Assembly: GCA_037127315.1 (NCBI GenBank)
Contig: JBBBDQ010000400.1
Coordinates: 295,001-359,000, forward strand
Direction of reading: 5' to 3'
From: Ascarosepion bandense
Taxonomy: Eukaryota; Mollusca; Cephalopoda; Sepiida; Sepiidae
Length of the DNA stretch: 64,000 bases
The notes under the pieces were generated by a model. It did no database searches, was not told where the DNA came from, and saw only the letters and a list, made by a program, of their open reading frames with translations. A program made the position numbers and the translations under genes. Positions within the stretch are counted from its first letter, which is position 1. Every line of letters starts with the position of its first letter. This document shows positions 46,531 through 57,794 of this stretch, in pieces.

Positions 46531-47329
46531 AATACATTAAATGCTGCTGTTGCTGACAACGACAATATTTTTAAAATGTGCATTACCCTATACGCAAATA
46601 TAAAATTCTAAATTTTCACTAGGAAATAATACCCGTATGTGCATCTATTGTACGTTTGTGTGTGAACCTTTCAGTCCACCCTAACCCGTGAAAGGACTTG
46701 ATTCAAGCCGACACACCCTCCTTGTTCATTTGCCCTTAATACATAAGTGTTCGCACACAGTTTAACTCTTCACAATACAATTTCAGTATCAATATTGTCT
46801 CTTTTCCTTCCATGTTCGCTTGACTAATTCTTTTTTTCTTTTTTTTTTAATTCGTTCATTATTTGCTTCCACAATGGAATTCTTTCTGTATTGTATGAGA
46901 ACAACTCCCCCACCTCTCACTTATAACATGGAAGGCGTTGAATTCGCACCTGGAACAAGTTGACAAAGGACGAATATTCTTTTTTTTTTCTTTCTCTCTT
47001 TACTTTTTCCTCTTTCCTTTTTCTTTTTCTATTTTTCGTTTTTTTTTTTTTTTTTTTTTAATAGTAAAATTAAAAGGTTGTTTGATATCTGGTGTAATGT
47101 ACAGGGGGGACTGAGACGTCTGTGTTGCGATAATTAATGACGTTTATAGAAGCTTCGAAAATTGTTAATATGAAGATTACACTCACTATCTATGGAAGAG
47201 TGATTCGTTACAATTGGTCAGTCTCTACCATTTTTATTTAACTAAAGGTCAAGGTGCAAAAATAGTTAAAGATTGATTGTCATAATTCAACGATTCGGTA
47301 GAATTGTACAAATGACGTGTGATCACATC
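46531..47329. other. Intron sequence, nothing recognised
   Basis: It contains poly(T) near 46840 and a pyrimidine-rich stretch around 46980-47060. No gene is visible. Confidence 0.4.
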
Positions 47330-47640
47330 AGAGTCTTTTGTGTGTCGTGTCCCTTCATGGTGTTGACGATCATGGATCTTTGAATTTTTTTTTTTGTCTT
47401 TTTGTAGCTTTTAATTTTCTTTTAGTCATCTCTCTTAAAAGCTGTTCTGCCATTCCCAAGATAGCTAGGTAAGTCGTATGTTTTCTTCTGTTCCTGTTAC
47501 CTTCATTCTCTCCTGTGTGTATCTAAATTTCCAATCCCTCTTTCCTAATGTGCTCTAGAAATGTCAAACTGTCTCTTCCGGATGTTAAGCATTAGTGTAT
47601 TTTTGTTTCCATTTTCTGTACATAGCCAAAAGAACCTCTT
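47330..47640 (-). pseudogene. Non-LTR reverse transcriptase C-terminus, decayed
   Basis: It has the same order of segments as 53805-54525: a plus-strand GACGATCATGGATCTTT block (last MI-containing motif), ATCCCTCTTTCCTAATGTGC (KEG..NL motif region), and AAACTGTCTCTTCCGGATGT (KRQ motif region). Reading frames are broken and diverged. Confidence 0.6.
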
Positions 47641-47654
47641 GTCATCTTTCCTTA

Positions 47655-47945
47655 GGATTCATTTTTTCTTTTTTTTCTTTCCTTTTTCTTTTTTTCTTTC
47701 CTTTTTTCTTTTTTTCTTTCCTTTTTTCTTTTTTTCTTTCCTTTTTTCTTTTTTTCTTTCCTTTTTTCTTTTTTTCCTTTCCTCTTTTCTTTTTTCTTTC
47801 CTCTTTTCTTTTTTTCTTTCCTCTTTTCTTTTTCTTTTTCTTTTCCTCTTTTTTCCTCTTTTCCTCTTTTTCCTTTTCTTTTTTTCCTTTCCTCTTTTCT
47901 TTTTTTCCTTTCCTCTTTTCTTTTTTTCCTTTCCTCTTTTCTTTT
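47655..47945. repeat. Polypyrimidine tract (CTTTCCTTTTTT)n
   Basis: About 290 bp of C/T only, with a period near 19 bp in the first half. Phe-rich plus-strand frames and Lys/Glu-rich minus-strand frames are artefacts. A mirror-repeat polypyrimidine tract of this kind can form triplex DNA in principle. Confidence 0.93.
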
Positions 47946-48623
47946 CTCGTCGAGATATTTCAAGTGTTTAATCTTAAATAATAAGGAAGCGAGGAGAAAA
48001 AATTAATTCTGGTTCCAATGCCTACTGTACAGCGTCATCAGAAATGCATGTAAAAACATGTTTTAGTTAATAATATCCAGAAAAAAATAGGTGTGTGTGT
48101 GGGGGGGGGGGGAGAAACAAAAAACTAACGAACACTAGAAGTTAAAAATCATCCCAATTTTACCATAACATTGTTTAACAGTATGGTTCACCCCCTGTAC
48201 AAGGCCCTGGGGCCACTCGAGGAAGTGGGTTGCGTTTATTCGGATAGAAGAGGAAGATAGTGGTTGACTTTAATAGGTTAAGATGGTAATGATCGGTGAA
48301 ACATCCTCTTGGGCGTCTGTTCGTGAGAAAAACCTCTTCGAGTGCAACTTATTTCTCACCGATAGAATATGGACAAAATGCTACAATGTAATTGACATGG
48401 CGGGTCCTAGCCGTGAAGGTTTGATCTAGCGGAAGCAAGAAATGTAGTTCGTAAGAGCACTTTTCATAGAAATACCAATAAAAAAATATATAGCAAGAAA
48501 ACTGGTGCGATCAAGCTTAAACTTTGATCATGTGACCACAATAGCAACAACGATGAGCAGAAGGCAGTGTGACAAATCTAAAGATATGTGGATCATTTTT
48601 TACTTAACCTCGTATTTAGTTCT
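47946..48623. other. Intron sequence, nothing recognised
   Basis: A GT run followed by a G run lies at 48092-48111. No gene or repeat is recognised. Confidence 0.4.
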
Positions 48624-48908
48624 TGCGTGTTTGTTTTGGTACAGTGAATATCGACTCGAAACGACAAATTGGGGTGCCGAGTTCAAATTTTAGTTGAATT
48701 CCTCACATTCACTTACGCACAAATACCCTTGGGAAAGGTATTAATCCGTCTCTTTCCTCCAGTTATGGGTTAAATAATAGGATAGACTGGTCTCTATAGA
48801 TTGGCTGGCAACCTACTGCGGGATAATCTTCTGCCCAGTCAGTCAGGCATGTCTCTTTCGAGACATGATCAACCAAAGCGTCTAATACGTATGGCACTTA
48901 ACTGACTG
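48624..48908 (+). repeat. Family A tRNA-derived SINE, full length
   Basis: The head reads GCGTGTTTGTTTTGGTACAG, with a damaged B box GAGTTCAAATTTT. The body carries AAATACCCTTGGGAAAGGTA and GGGTTAAATAATAGGATAGA. The hairpin CATGTCTCTTTCGAGACATG is intact, and the copy ends CACTTAACTGACTG. Confidence 0.87.
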
Positions 48909-48929
48909 AAATAAGTATCTAAATTTTAC

Positions 48930-49185
48930 ATAATTTACCTGATTCGGATTGTTGTCCACATCTTTATTGCCATTTTCACAACGATCCGGTTGCGTACGCA
49001 TTGATCTTCTTCAGGTCATTGGAATTTCGAACTAAACACTCGGGTAGATTGTTCTCATTCCAAGAGACATACCACTTCCAAATGCCTTCGAGAGTTAAAA
49101 AGAAAAAAAACTAAGTTTTTGTTCACCACTACTGTAGTCAGGTATTGAACTCATAATTCATTGATTCACTGTAATTGTAACACCG
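48930..49185 (-). repeat. Family C SINE with B-box region
   Basis: Minus strand: GAGTTCAATACCTGACTAC (B-box-like), ACAATCTACCCGAGTG, TTTAGTTCGAAATTCCAATG, then ACCTGAAGAAGATCAATGCG and AAAATGGCAATAAAGATGTG. Confidence 0.7.
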
Positions 49186-49214
49186 AAAATGAACTAAAGG
49201 CAAGGATTTTGGGT

Positions 49215-49325
49215 TCAATTCGAAATTCCAATAACTTAGTCGGAGCGTACAACGGCCGAAACATCGTGAATATGAAAATAAAGATGAGGACGACAACAAT
49301 GTAAATAATTACAATACCTAACTTA
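49215..49325 (+). repeat. Family C SINE tail, inverted partner
   Basis: It carries GGTTCAATTCGAAATTCC, GTCGGAGCGTACAACGGCCG and AAACATCGTGAATATG, and ends GTAAATAATTACAATACC. It is head-to-head with 48930-49185. Confidence 0.7.
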
Positions 49326-49333
49326 GTAAAAGG

Positions 49334-49905
49334 GGTAGATTTTTGTTTCGTTCCCCGAAGGCCTTTACCCGCTCAAATCTTTTGAAAACATCTTTATTTC
49401 CGTGCAAAAGTGAATGCTGAATTCGAATTGATAATTGTTTGACGAAACCTAACTTTTTTCAATTTTACAACCAGAAAAATATCGAACTTCTTTTAGCTGT
49501 TTATCTCGCCTCATAACTCTGGTTCAAAACATGTTATTTACTGCTGAATGATTTCACGAGTAGATTGGCGATTTTTCGACCAAGTTGCCTTCCTTTTTGG
49601 TATTCATGCGCGGAAATTGAGTTCCGAACCCAAACAAATCGCGGACTAATCGCTCAAAAGAAGTACACGGGCCGTAATAAGTATCCTACGCCCCAAGTCA
49701 TTCAGCGGTGAATCAGATATGAAAATGGTAGTAAGGGGGTGACATATAGTCCGAATTCTTTGTGGTCGAAAACAGGAAAAATGGTAGGTTTCTTCCATAA
49801 ACAATTATCAATTTGATTTCAGCATATACATTTGCACGTAATTAAGGAAGTTTTGGAAAGATTTGACGGGGTAAAGGCCGTCGGGGAACAAAACAAAAAT
49901 TTATC
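49334..49905. mobile_element. DNA-transposon-like palindromic element with long TIRs and an 8-bp TSD
   Basis: Ends read GGTAGATTTTTGTTTCGTTC on the left and, as reverse complement of the right end, GATAAATTTTTGTTTTGTTC. Both continue into CCCCGAAGGCCTTTACCC-like and GATAATTGTTT blocks. Similarity between the arms continues inward, becoming fainter, to almost half the element. GTAAAAGG flanks both sides directly (49326-49333 and 49906-49913). Long TIRs with an 8-bp duplication fit a Mutator-like or Merlin-like non-autonomous element. No transposase is present. Confidence 0.72.
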
Positions 49906-49913
49906 GTAAAAGG

Positions 49914-50247
49914 TACATGTTGATTCACTAGAACTTTATATCCCAAAAAGCTAAATCTGGCTCAGGTAACAATATTTTTCTTAGATAATCAGTCTGAAAA
50001 TAGATTCACTAGAAAGAAGCGGACATTACACGCCATAAAAGTTTAAGGAATAATCGTTTACATTATCGTAGACGAGTGACACCGTGCAATCCAGAAAGAC
50101 GGCAGCGTATTTATATCGATATGTCATCTAAAATGACGACAACGTATATATTGATGTACCTACTAATGAGTATCTTACATTAAGACAAAAAAAAATAATC
50201 CAACACCCCTGAGAGTGACATCAGGGAAATATCTATCTATCTATCTA
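49914..50247. other. Intron sequence with (TATC)n
   Basis: A short (ATCT)n lies at 50231-50246, next to the Helitron-like end. Nothing else is recognised. Confidence 0.4.
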
Positions 50248-50430
50248 CTAGCAGTATAGCCCGGCGTTGCTTGGGTGTAATGAAAGCTTTAAAACTAATC
50301 CATGGTCCTGGAGCTCAGACTCAGCCTAAAGAATATTTGTGTGAAGTTTGGTGAGAATAGGATAAAAATTGTGGATTTGTATAAAGGACATAGAGACAGA
50401 TAAACAGACACACACACAAAAACATCTTGC

Positions 50431-50470
<40 letters not shown>

Positions 50471-50725
50471 CGATTTTCTGTACTATTGTAAGAGCTGCAA
50501 CCTTGAAACTTCTGAATATCGTTTTTTATGTCTTTGTCTCTGAGTGTATCAAATTTGTTTAAAATCGGACTACTCTTTCTATAACCGATTTTTTCGATTA
50601 TCGATTTTCGATATTTATCGATGGTACCTCGAGACAAAATCTAGCTAAGAACACTCGCAGACGCTTATAGTACAACTGTGTAAATTTTCAGGAAAATCGG
50701 TTCAGCCTTTCGGAGTCTATAGGTA

Positions 50726-50786
<61 letters not shown>

Positions 50787-50810
50787 GTTCCATTTATAAA
50801 TAAGTTTAGA
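50248..50810 (-). mobile_element. Helitron-like non-autonomous element, copy 2
   Basis: Read on the minus strand it begins A|TCTAAACTTATTTATAAATG, contains GTTACCTATAGACTCCGAAA, two internal AT runs (50731-50765 and 50436-50468), and ends with the hairpin CCCAAGCAACGCCGGG then CTATACTGCTAG|T. It belongs to the same shorter subtype as 32719-33215. An extra AC/AT run lies near the 5' end. Confidence 0.83.
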
Positions 50811-52407
50811 TATTCACTACTCGAGGACATAATTAAGGTAAGAAAAAATGTGTTAATGAACAAACATGGGGCAAGGGCTTTCATAGGTGAGAGTAAAGAA
50901 AGTGAACTGAGCATACACTGACTCGATATCGTCTCACACTCCATGAGCGTGACAGGAGGGAAATTATATACACAACGGTCTTCGATACATCATCTGGAGA
51001 CTCCCTTTAGCTATGGTTTAAACAGCGGAGTAGTCTGTGTATACGAAGATAGTTGCCGATACCATATCTGTAAATGGGCGCGTGATTAAAACATTAACTT
51101 TCTGACCATGAAACCTGGGTTTTGAATCTCACATTTGTCCATTTTTCAGGAAGGTGACATCTTGATGCTATTGATTTAGAGTAGGGGATCCCAGCGTGCG
51201 GCAACTTTTAGAAAGTGCCTGAAAAATATACCACGGGTTGACTCGTGAGTGAAATTGGGTAGGCTGGTCTCTTTTGACCTGTCGGTGGCTTGAAAGAAGT
51301 TTTGCGCCTTGGTTGACAATCGTCCTTGAATGTAGGACCGGCGATCCACGTCTGTATTAACTATCGAAAGCAGTCCATGACGTCCACACCAAGCACCAGG
51401 GTTTGAGTACAGCAATACCTGACCTTGTTGTGTGGGGTGGGATTGTCGATTTCCGACCAACGGTAGGTCAAAGAATGATAATGATATCTGTAAAACGATT
51501 TCAACAATTATGAATCATCGAACTGGAGAAAGTTTATCAATAATGCCGTTGACACCAACGGGCATTGAACCAAAGAAAGTAAGTATTGATCGATGCACAG
51601 AGGTGTTTGAGCTGATTTCAAAGCTATAAGTTTGAATGCTGATTTTTAAAGGTCCGCAAAAAAAAAAAAAAATAAGAATCATGGGGTGGCTCTTCGAAGC
51701 AACATAGATACTAATTACACAAGAACTGTCTAGAGATAATTCGAAATGATGACTGCTTCGCATTCAACTTGCTCTAATAAATATGAGGTTATTATTAAAT
51801 TTAACTTTCAAAGGAATGTTTCTAGTTGTGACGCCTCGTTTCTCCTAATTTTATTCACCGATTGCTGGCATATTTTTTTCGTCTTTGTCATGGTTGTCCG
51901 CCATTGTATTGTTTTTGCTCTAGTAAAATCTCGTAAAATCTCGTAATATCTCGTAATACTGCTTCAACACCTTTTCTTTTCTATGCTTTCGCACTCAAGC
52001 ACACAGTCTATAAATTTATTGGTGAATCGATGGCCCACTGAATAGTTTTGTTTACTAATCACCTGATTGCTTTGCAGTATTTTATTCACGTTGTATAATA
52101 GCCAGAATTTTTCTCCATTGTTGCATATATCTATCTACTTCTCTCTCCACCTTTCTCTCCCCATAATATATAATATACATATATTATCCTACGTCTATGC
52201 CATGACTCGGAGTTTCATGCGTTATGCAATCATCAGGTACATATTTTAAAATATAATAAATAATACTATATACCTATGTACACCTCCTTCATATGTATTT
52301 TTATTCATTTACTTCACACACACACACACACACGATTCTATGAGAAGACTCCAATTGCAAAGACTGATTTCAAAGAGTCTCGGTTCAACCAACCAGTTTG
52401 TCTTGCG

Positions 52408-52453
<46 letters not shown>

Positions 52454-52562
52454 TGTGTGTGTGTGTGTGTGTGTGTCTGTATTTGGGCAGCATTCTTTTA
52501 TTTAAATATGTTTAATTAAAAACGACTGACAAGGAAGATTTTATTAATTTTTATGTGTTCAC
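50811..52562. other. Intron sequence with microsatellites, no gene seen
   Basis: (CA)n is at 52316-52333, and (AT)n followed by (GT)n is at 52411-52477. A tRNA-like GGGTTTTGAATCTCAC near 51118 may be a SINE remnant. Short open frames on both strands at 51176-51763 overlap and show no domain. Confidence 0.45.
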
Positions 52563-52817
52563 TTGGGTGATCCAGTGCGAAGGCACACGGTTTTACAAGG
52601 TATGCAAATGAGAGGCAGCCATGTCGACATACGAGCCGCTCGTTGTAATTCGTATGCAAATAAGCAGCCGAGAAAAGACATAAAAAGAGGGAAAGCGGCT
52701 ATTTGGGTAGTACGACCTTCGTCGGTTAAAGAAATGATTGAACGAGACGACGACGACGACAGAAAGACCAGGAAACCAAGAGAGTACCTGTTGTCGTCAA
52801 AAGTTCTGTTTGCCTGA
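52563..52817. other. Less AT-rich block with two octamer motifs; open frames on both strands
   Basis: The octamer ATGCAAAT (POU-factor site type) occurs at 52602-52609 and 52654-52661, in TATGCAAATGAG and TATGCAAATAAG contexts. The plus frame (84 codons, with ERDDDDDRKTRKPREY) and a minus frame are both open. No domain is recognised. It could be an enhancer, an unrecognised small exon or an unknown repeat. Confidence 0.35.
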
Positions 52818-53179
52818 AACACATACATAATTCAGATTTCCTTTTCTCTACAAATTATTTCTATTTCTTTAATTTTTTGCACTATTCTTACATACTTCCT
52901 TTTTGCTGGAGATAAGGAATGCAAAATGTTCCATGATTTTCGACTTTCCAAGCGCTTTCAGCCTCTTCACGGGCCATTTTCAAGAATGTTATTTTTCCGG
53001 TGTTATTTCCTCGTGTTTGAATGTAATGTAACTTTTTTCTGTTTTTAGTATTTCACGCACGCACACACACGATGCGATGGATAAATTGTCACCATGTTAT
53101 ATTTTAATTTTGCACATGGGCTTTGCTTGTTTTGAGTTTATCGACTGCTCAATAGAGTAGGGTCAGTTGGACACCGTCT

Positions 53180-53770
53180 GCGATAAAAAGAGCACCATGA
53201 CGAAATTCCCTCCGCCAGAAATGTAGAAACTATATGCTGTACTGCTTGGCATTCACTCCGAACGCTTCCAATACGAACAGTTTAAAGTGTTTGGCTGTCA
53301 ATCTGAGGACAGTGCAGAGGAATTGGAAAGAATTGGATGAGTTTAATGGCGAATACGAAGGTTCGGAAGCTTGGAAAAATCACTCTCATCTTTTCTGATC
53401 AGAAAAGAACTCCCAAATTCGTTGGTGTTGGCCTCAGACTCAATACGACGACCTACATCAGGTGTCGAAGTACTGCTTCCCCGGGCTTTGAGAGTAGCTG
53501 TAAGAATATGCTATTTCTGGTAACAGCACTCTGCACCATGCCACACAAACAGAAAAATACTGCCGTAACTGTCAGACAATTTCCATCTAGTCACCGAATT
53601 CTCCAGACTGCAACCCTCTTGAGTATGTGTAGAATGCAGTTGAGCAAGCGACCAACAAAATTCCTGAAGACAAGGATTTTGGCAGCATTCACCAACTAAA
53701 AACAAGGAGACCGTTTAGAAAAGTTGCAGAGGATTTCGAAGTCGTCTGGGGGCCCTTAATTGAGGTTAAT
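53180..53770 (+). pseudogene. Mariner-type transposase remnant
   Basis: Broken frames encode pieces in the order expected for a mariner transposase: an ITLIFSDQKR segment (IFSDEK motif), KFVGVGLRLNTTTYI, a CH.T-type segment, SPNSPDCNPLEYV followed by a stop where W is expected, NAVEQATNKIPEDK, and, in another frame, LKTRILAAFTN. The NSPD.NPLE motif includes the third catalytic Asp. Several stops and frameshifts make it inactive. No clear terminal inverted repeats were found. Confidence 0.82.
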
Positions 53771-53804
53771 ATCGATTTCATTGACTAACTTTACTATTTA
53801 GTAT

Positions 53805-54525
53805 TTCAAGATATTTTTGTGTAATTTTTATAAATCTTCTGTGCCTTGTCTTCCCAGGCGTAGGCGATCATGGCTTTCCACGTCTCCCTATCCCTGGTGG
53901 CTCTTAGCACGCTTTCTCCTGTTACACCACGCAACCCCCGTTCTGTCATCCACCTGCTCAGGCCCTTCAAATATATTATCCGCTGCTTTCCCTGTCTCAT
54001 TTCCTTCTATCTGGCCTGTTAGTATCAGATTCCCGAGCCCTCTTTCCTCATTGCAAGTCCCAGGAACTTCAGTTGTCTCTTGCTGATGCTCACTATTAAT
54101 TTCCTTTTCGTTTCCATCCTTTACAAAACCTCTCACATACTCGGATCATGATATCGCAGCATACTTCTGTAGAACCACATTTCAGTTGCTTTAAGTTTTC
54201 CTTCATCTTTAATGATATTGTCCCGCATTCACTGCCATATTGAGGAACTGACATAATATAGCAATCAAGTATTCACTTCTTTGATTTTAGTGAAAGTTTC
54301 CTGTCTCTTAATACTTTACTGAGCTTCTGGAACTCGTCCTTTGCCATGCCAATTCGCCTTCACATCTGTGTGTGGCACTTTGTGAGAACACTTCCCAGGT
54401 ATTTAAATTTTTGTGCCTGCTTGATTTTAGTATCCCCCACCTGTATTTGGCATTTTGGGCTGATTTTTTTCTGATGACCATTTGGCTTTCTTGCAGTTTA
54501 TACATCTCTTAAAATGAGTCGTCGG
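53805..54525 (-). pseudogene. Non-LTR reverse transcriptase C-terminal half, decayed
   Basis: On the minus strand: KLQESQMVIRKK near 54500, a NTWEVFS segment where KYLGS is usual, then a VVLQKYAAIS segment (FYR.MLR-like), NEERGLGNLILTGQIEGNET (RKEGLENL.LTGKIEGKR motif), LSRWMTERG and LRATRDRETWKAMIA at the end. It is the longest copy of the family also seen at 40765-41900 and 47330-47640. Frames are broken. Confidence 0.8.
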
Positions 54526-54598
54526 TGTTGCTTTGATTTTTTGGTGCTCATTTATCCATCACACCCTATCTATGTATGAGTGTGTGGCCATATGTTTA

Positions 54599-54601
54599 TA
54601 T

Positions 54602-54639
<38 letters not shown>

Positions 54640-54640
54640 A
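54599..54640. repeat. (AT)n microsatellite
   Basis: An AT run with one TA phase shift in the middle (54612-54613). Confidence 0.92.
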
Positions 54641-54724
54641 TGAGAGAGATCTGTCAAAGTGGAAAAGCCTTTTCGTCTGACGCGTTTCGTCTTTTTGGAG
54701 TAAACTACTGTTTTCACAGTACTT

Positions 54725-55027
54725 TGCGTTGTGGTGCAGTGGATATCAGCTCGGAACGAGAAATCGGGGAGCCGAGTTCGAATTCCATTTGAATTCATTG
54801 CATTCACTTACGCGCAAATACACTTGGGAAAGGTATTAATCCGTCTCTTCCCGACAGTTATGGGTTAAATAACAGGACAGATTGGGTTCTATAGCCTTGG
54901 CTGGCAACTAGTATAATACAGCAGAAAACAATGGCAACCTACTGTGTGATAATCTTCTGCCCAGTCAATGATGTTTCTTTCGAGACTTGATTGCCCAAGC
55001 GTGTATTACGTGGCACTTAAATGTCTG
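54725..55027 (+). repeat. Family A tRNA-derived SINE, full length
   Basis: The head TGCGTTGTGGTGCAGTGG is a good A-box-like match, and the B-box is GAGTTCGAATTCC. The body is complete. There is a small insertion (TAGTATAATACAGCAGAAAA) in place of the usual CAGTCTACCGCAGAAAG, shared with the copy at 61344-61651. The hairpin is partly decayed (TTTCTTTCGAGACTTG). Confidence 0.9.
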
Positions 55028-55152
55028 TTTTCACTTATGTGATTACGCATACGCACGAAGGAGATGAGACATTGACATTTTAAATTAATGTTTACTCTAG
55101 CTTATTTCATTTAGTTTCTCTTATTTTATTTATCTATTTTTGTTATTAAATA

Positions 55153-55851
55153 TCTAAACGTATTTATAAATGTGTGTGTCTGTGTCCGTTACCTATAGAC
55201 TCCGAAACGGCTAAACCGATTTTCTTGAAAATTTACGCAGTTGTACTATTAGCGTCTGTGAGTGTTCTTTGTGTCGAGGTACCCCCAATAAATATCGATA
55301 ATCGAAAAAATCGGGTTATAGAAGGAGTGGTCTGATTTTAATCAAATTTGATACACTCATAGATAAAGACATAAGAAACGATATTCAGAAATTTCAAGGT
55401 TACAGTTCTTACAATAGTGCAGAAAATCGATAATATATATATATATATATATATATATTAAGGTAAGATTTTTGTGTGTATGTTTATCTGCCTGTATGTC
55501 TGTATTTTTTTTTTTTTTTTCAGCCCTTTTATTTTAGTTTTTGCTTCGGGTTTGGCTCTAAGTAGGTATAATTGTAGTTCTTAGTCTCAGCCATGATACC
55601 ATTTACTCAGAGGACTTATTTAGCCTTCAAAATTCAGTTTACGACGAAAAAAATCATTTGATATCGATACCAGGAAATCAAAATTTGACTAATATTCATT
55701 CATTTTCTTTCAGTCTACGGGTTCGCTTTAACTGGAAACAACTATTGCTTTTTAGTCTTTCGTGCCAACGTCCAAATAGTCTGAGCTCCAGGACCATGGA
55801 TTAGTTTTAAAGCTTTCATTACACCCGAGCAACGCTGGGCTATGCTGCTAG
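55153..55851 (+). mobile_element. Helitron-like non-autonomous element, copy 3 (long subtype)
   Basis: Host A precedes TCTAAACGTATTTATAAATG. GTTACCTATAGACTCCGAAA and an AT run at 55434-55459 follow. A poly(T)-led block of about 270 bp (CAGCCCTTTTATTTTAGTTT ... CTTTCGTGCCAACGTCC), absent from copies 1 and 2, comes next. The 3' end has the hairpin CCCGAGCAACGCTGGG, then CTATGCTGCTAG and host T. Confidence 0.82.
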
Positions 55852-56339
55852 TCCCACATAAGCGATAATAGATTTGGTAAGAAATATAAAAATGCATTAC
55901 CCGGGCTTTTTATTCTTTTAGATGTTGTTCCGTGCCTTGAGTTATTTGATTTCAGTTTCTTTTACTGAGTTGATATTTCCGGGTTTTTTCTTTTGCGTGT
56001 GAATGAGTTATATATGTAACCTAGATATATAAAACAGGTACAAAAAAAATCTCTCATCGTGGTGCAGAAAATATAAAATACTAAAACCATACGTAGAAAC
56101 CAAACAGATGCTATTACTTTCTCTTGTACATTTGGTGTCTTAACGTATCTATGTTCTGCTAGAAAACATTTGCAAAACATTAACTTCAGAGGGAGTCTAT
56201 GCGATGGAAATGGGATGTATTTTAGGAGCCCACCCCCCTAGAAGAATTTGTGGTAGCCAACTTCTGACGAATGTTGGTCTCCTTACAGGAAGGTGAAAAT
56301 TATTTGTAAACAAATAATGCCACTGCGGCAATTGTTGGG

Positions 56340-56344
<5 letters not shown>
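55852..56344. other. Intron sequence, nothing recognised
   Basis: No repeat match or coding signal is seen. Confidence 0.4.
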
Positions 56345-56414
<70 letters not shown>

Positions 56415-56429
56415 TTACTCTCTCTCTCA
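56345..56429. repeat. (TC)n microsatellite
   Basis: An almost pure TC run of about 68 bp, then CTTTAC and a shorter TC run. Confidence 0.95.
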
Positions 56430-57219
56430 CCATGGCCTCAATCGACGACTATGCTGTATAGTTGATCTTTGTTTGTTTATTTATTTTTTCTTTAGTTTAC
56501 TCAATACAAGCCAAGTAAAATAACTGTTCACCCTGAACTTGAGATTAATATTGTAGTGGTTAGGAAAGTACCCTCTTGGGAGCTTGTTCCATAATACACA
56601 ATTTTCTTATTGCATTTAGTTTGAACTTAGGTCTTACTTTTAAAGTCTGATTTAGGCCTTCCCCACTTTTTTTTTAGCCTCCTGTTTGTTCTAGCCATTG
56701 GAAGCGCAATTAGATTAATTCGACATGGACTATTTTAACTGTCGATCGAACATTTGAGCAAGTTTCTTCCTTTCATTTACATGTTGTGTGTCTAGGGGGA
56801 AAGATGAGTCTTTCGACGATCTAGAATTAAAGCAATCGTTACAGTTAAATTAGGAGTTTATTTGTGAAATACACTCGGAGAGCCGTGTACTAGTTCACAG
56901 CTAACATTCTTTGGTCTCCAGGCGACCGAGTAAGTACGATGATTAACAAATTCGAGCAGTAACATTTTTTTTTTTATTGTTATTATAAGTAGGAAGCTTT
57001 TTTACGGCAAATTTTTTCGAAAACCTTCGACGGGACTTTAAACACGTTTCGGGGTTGAACATGCATTTCAAGGTCGGTTGAGTGTCCGTTCCATATGATG
57101 AGCATTTTGGTACTGACTCCAGTGGTATTGTAAAAAAAGTGGGAGGGGTTAAAGGATGGTAAAAAGCGACAGGGTTGAATTACAATGAAGTAAATCGTCT
57201 ACTAGTGCAAAAACGTTGA
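56430..57219. other. Intron sequence, nothing recognised
   Basis: AT-rich DNA. No gene or shared repeat is seen. Confidence 0.4.
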
Positions 57220-57640
57220 GAGATGTTGATTATGCAGATGACCTTGTTATCACTGCCACAGTACTCTTACGTGAACTAGAAAATGCTGCCAAACGATGTT
57301 GAATTCTGTCAATGCCTCTAAAATTGAATTCATAAGATTCAATCAGCAAGGCTCAATGAAAAGTCTCAGGTCAATCAATAAAATTTGTCGAATTTTTTAC
57401 ATATCTAGGAAGCGAAATAAATTTTATCGAAAACGATGTGAAAGGTCGCATGGCTAAAGTTTGGGTCGCCTTGAATAAAATATATGTGATCTGGAAACCA
57501 GATCTACCAGACAATCTCAAACTGGGGTTCTTTCGCTCCACTGTAGAGGCTGTGTTAATGTATGGTGCCGCTCCTTGGACAATACTTAACATCTCTTGGA
57601 GACAACATCCAACTAATTTACAGCTCTGTTGACCCATCCC
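57220..57640 (+). pseudogene. Reverse transcriptase fragment of a third non-LTR element
   Basis: It encodes RDVDYADDLVITATVLLREL (YADD catalytic motif), a stop, then after frameshifts KFVEFFTYLGSEINFIENDV, RMAKVWVALNKIYVIWKPDL and LGFFRSTVEAVLMYGAAPWT. The order YADD, F.YLGS, then FFR.TVE.VL.YGA is typical of non-LTR reverse transcriptases. It is a dead fragment that ends just before the 5S-like sequence. Confidence 0.85.
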
Positions 57641-57668
57641 TGATATTTCTACAATTTTAAGCCCTAGA

Positions 57669-57789
57669 GTCTAACGGCCAAATCACGTTGAATACACCGG
57701 TTCTCGCTTGATCACCGAAGTTAAGCAGCGTTGAGCCTGATCGGTACTTAGATGGGAGACTGCTTGGGAATACCAGGTGCTGTAAGCGT
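57669..57789 (+). rRNA. 5S rRNA-like sequence (gene copy or SINE head)
   Basis: About 121 nt, full length for 5S rRNA. It has CACGTTGAATACACCGGTTC, then the internal control region: box A AAGTTAAGCAGCGTTGAG, intermediate element GCCTGAT, and box C TACTTAGATGGGAGACTG. It ends TACCAGGTGCTGTAAGC. Some expected bases differ (GTCTAACGGCC at the start, CTTGAT where CCCGAT/TCCGAT is usual). No T-run terminator follows; a family A SINE head begins about 5 nt later. This favours a composite SINE or pseudogene over a working 5S gene. Confidence 0.75.
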
Positions 57790-57794
57790 TTACT

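Noticed and set aside
47561..47981. Phe-rich and Lys/Glu-rich ORFs
   Set aside because: Both strands of a polypyrimidine tract.
53337..53699. Host gene
   Set aside because: The frame contains mariner transposase motifs in broken order and is a transposon fossil.
57669..57789. Working 5S rRNA gene
   Set aside because: The length and control region fit, but several normally constant bases differ, no T-run terminator follows, and a SINE head abuts it. It is kept as 5S-like.
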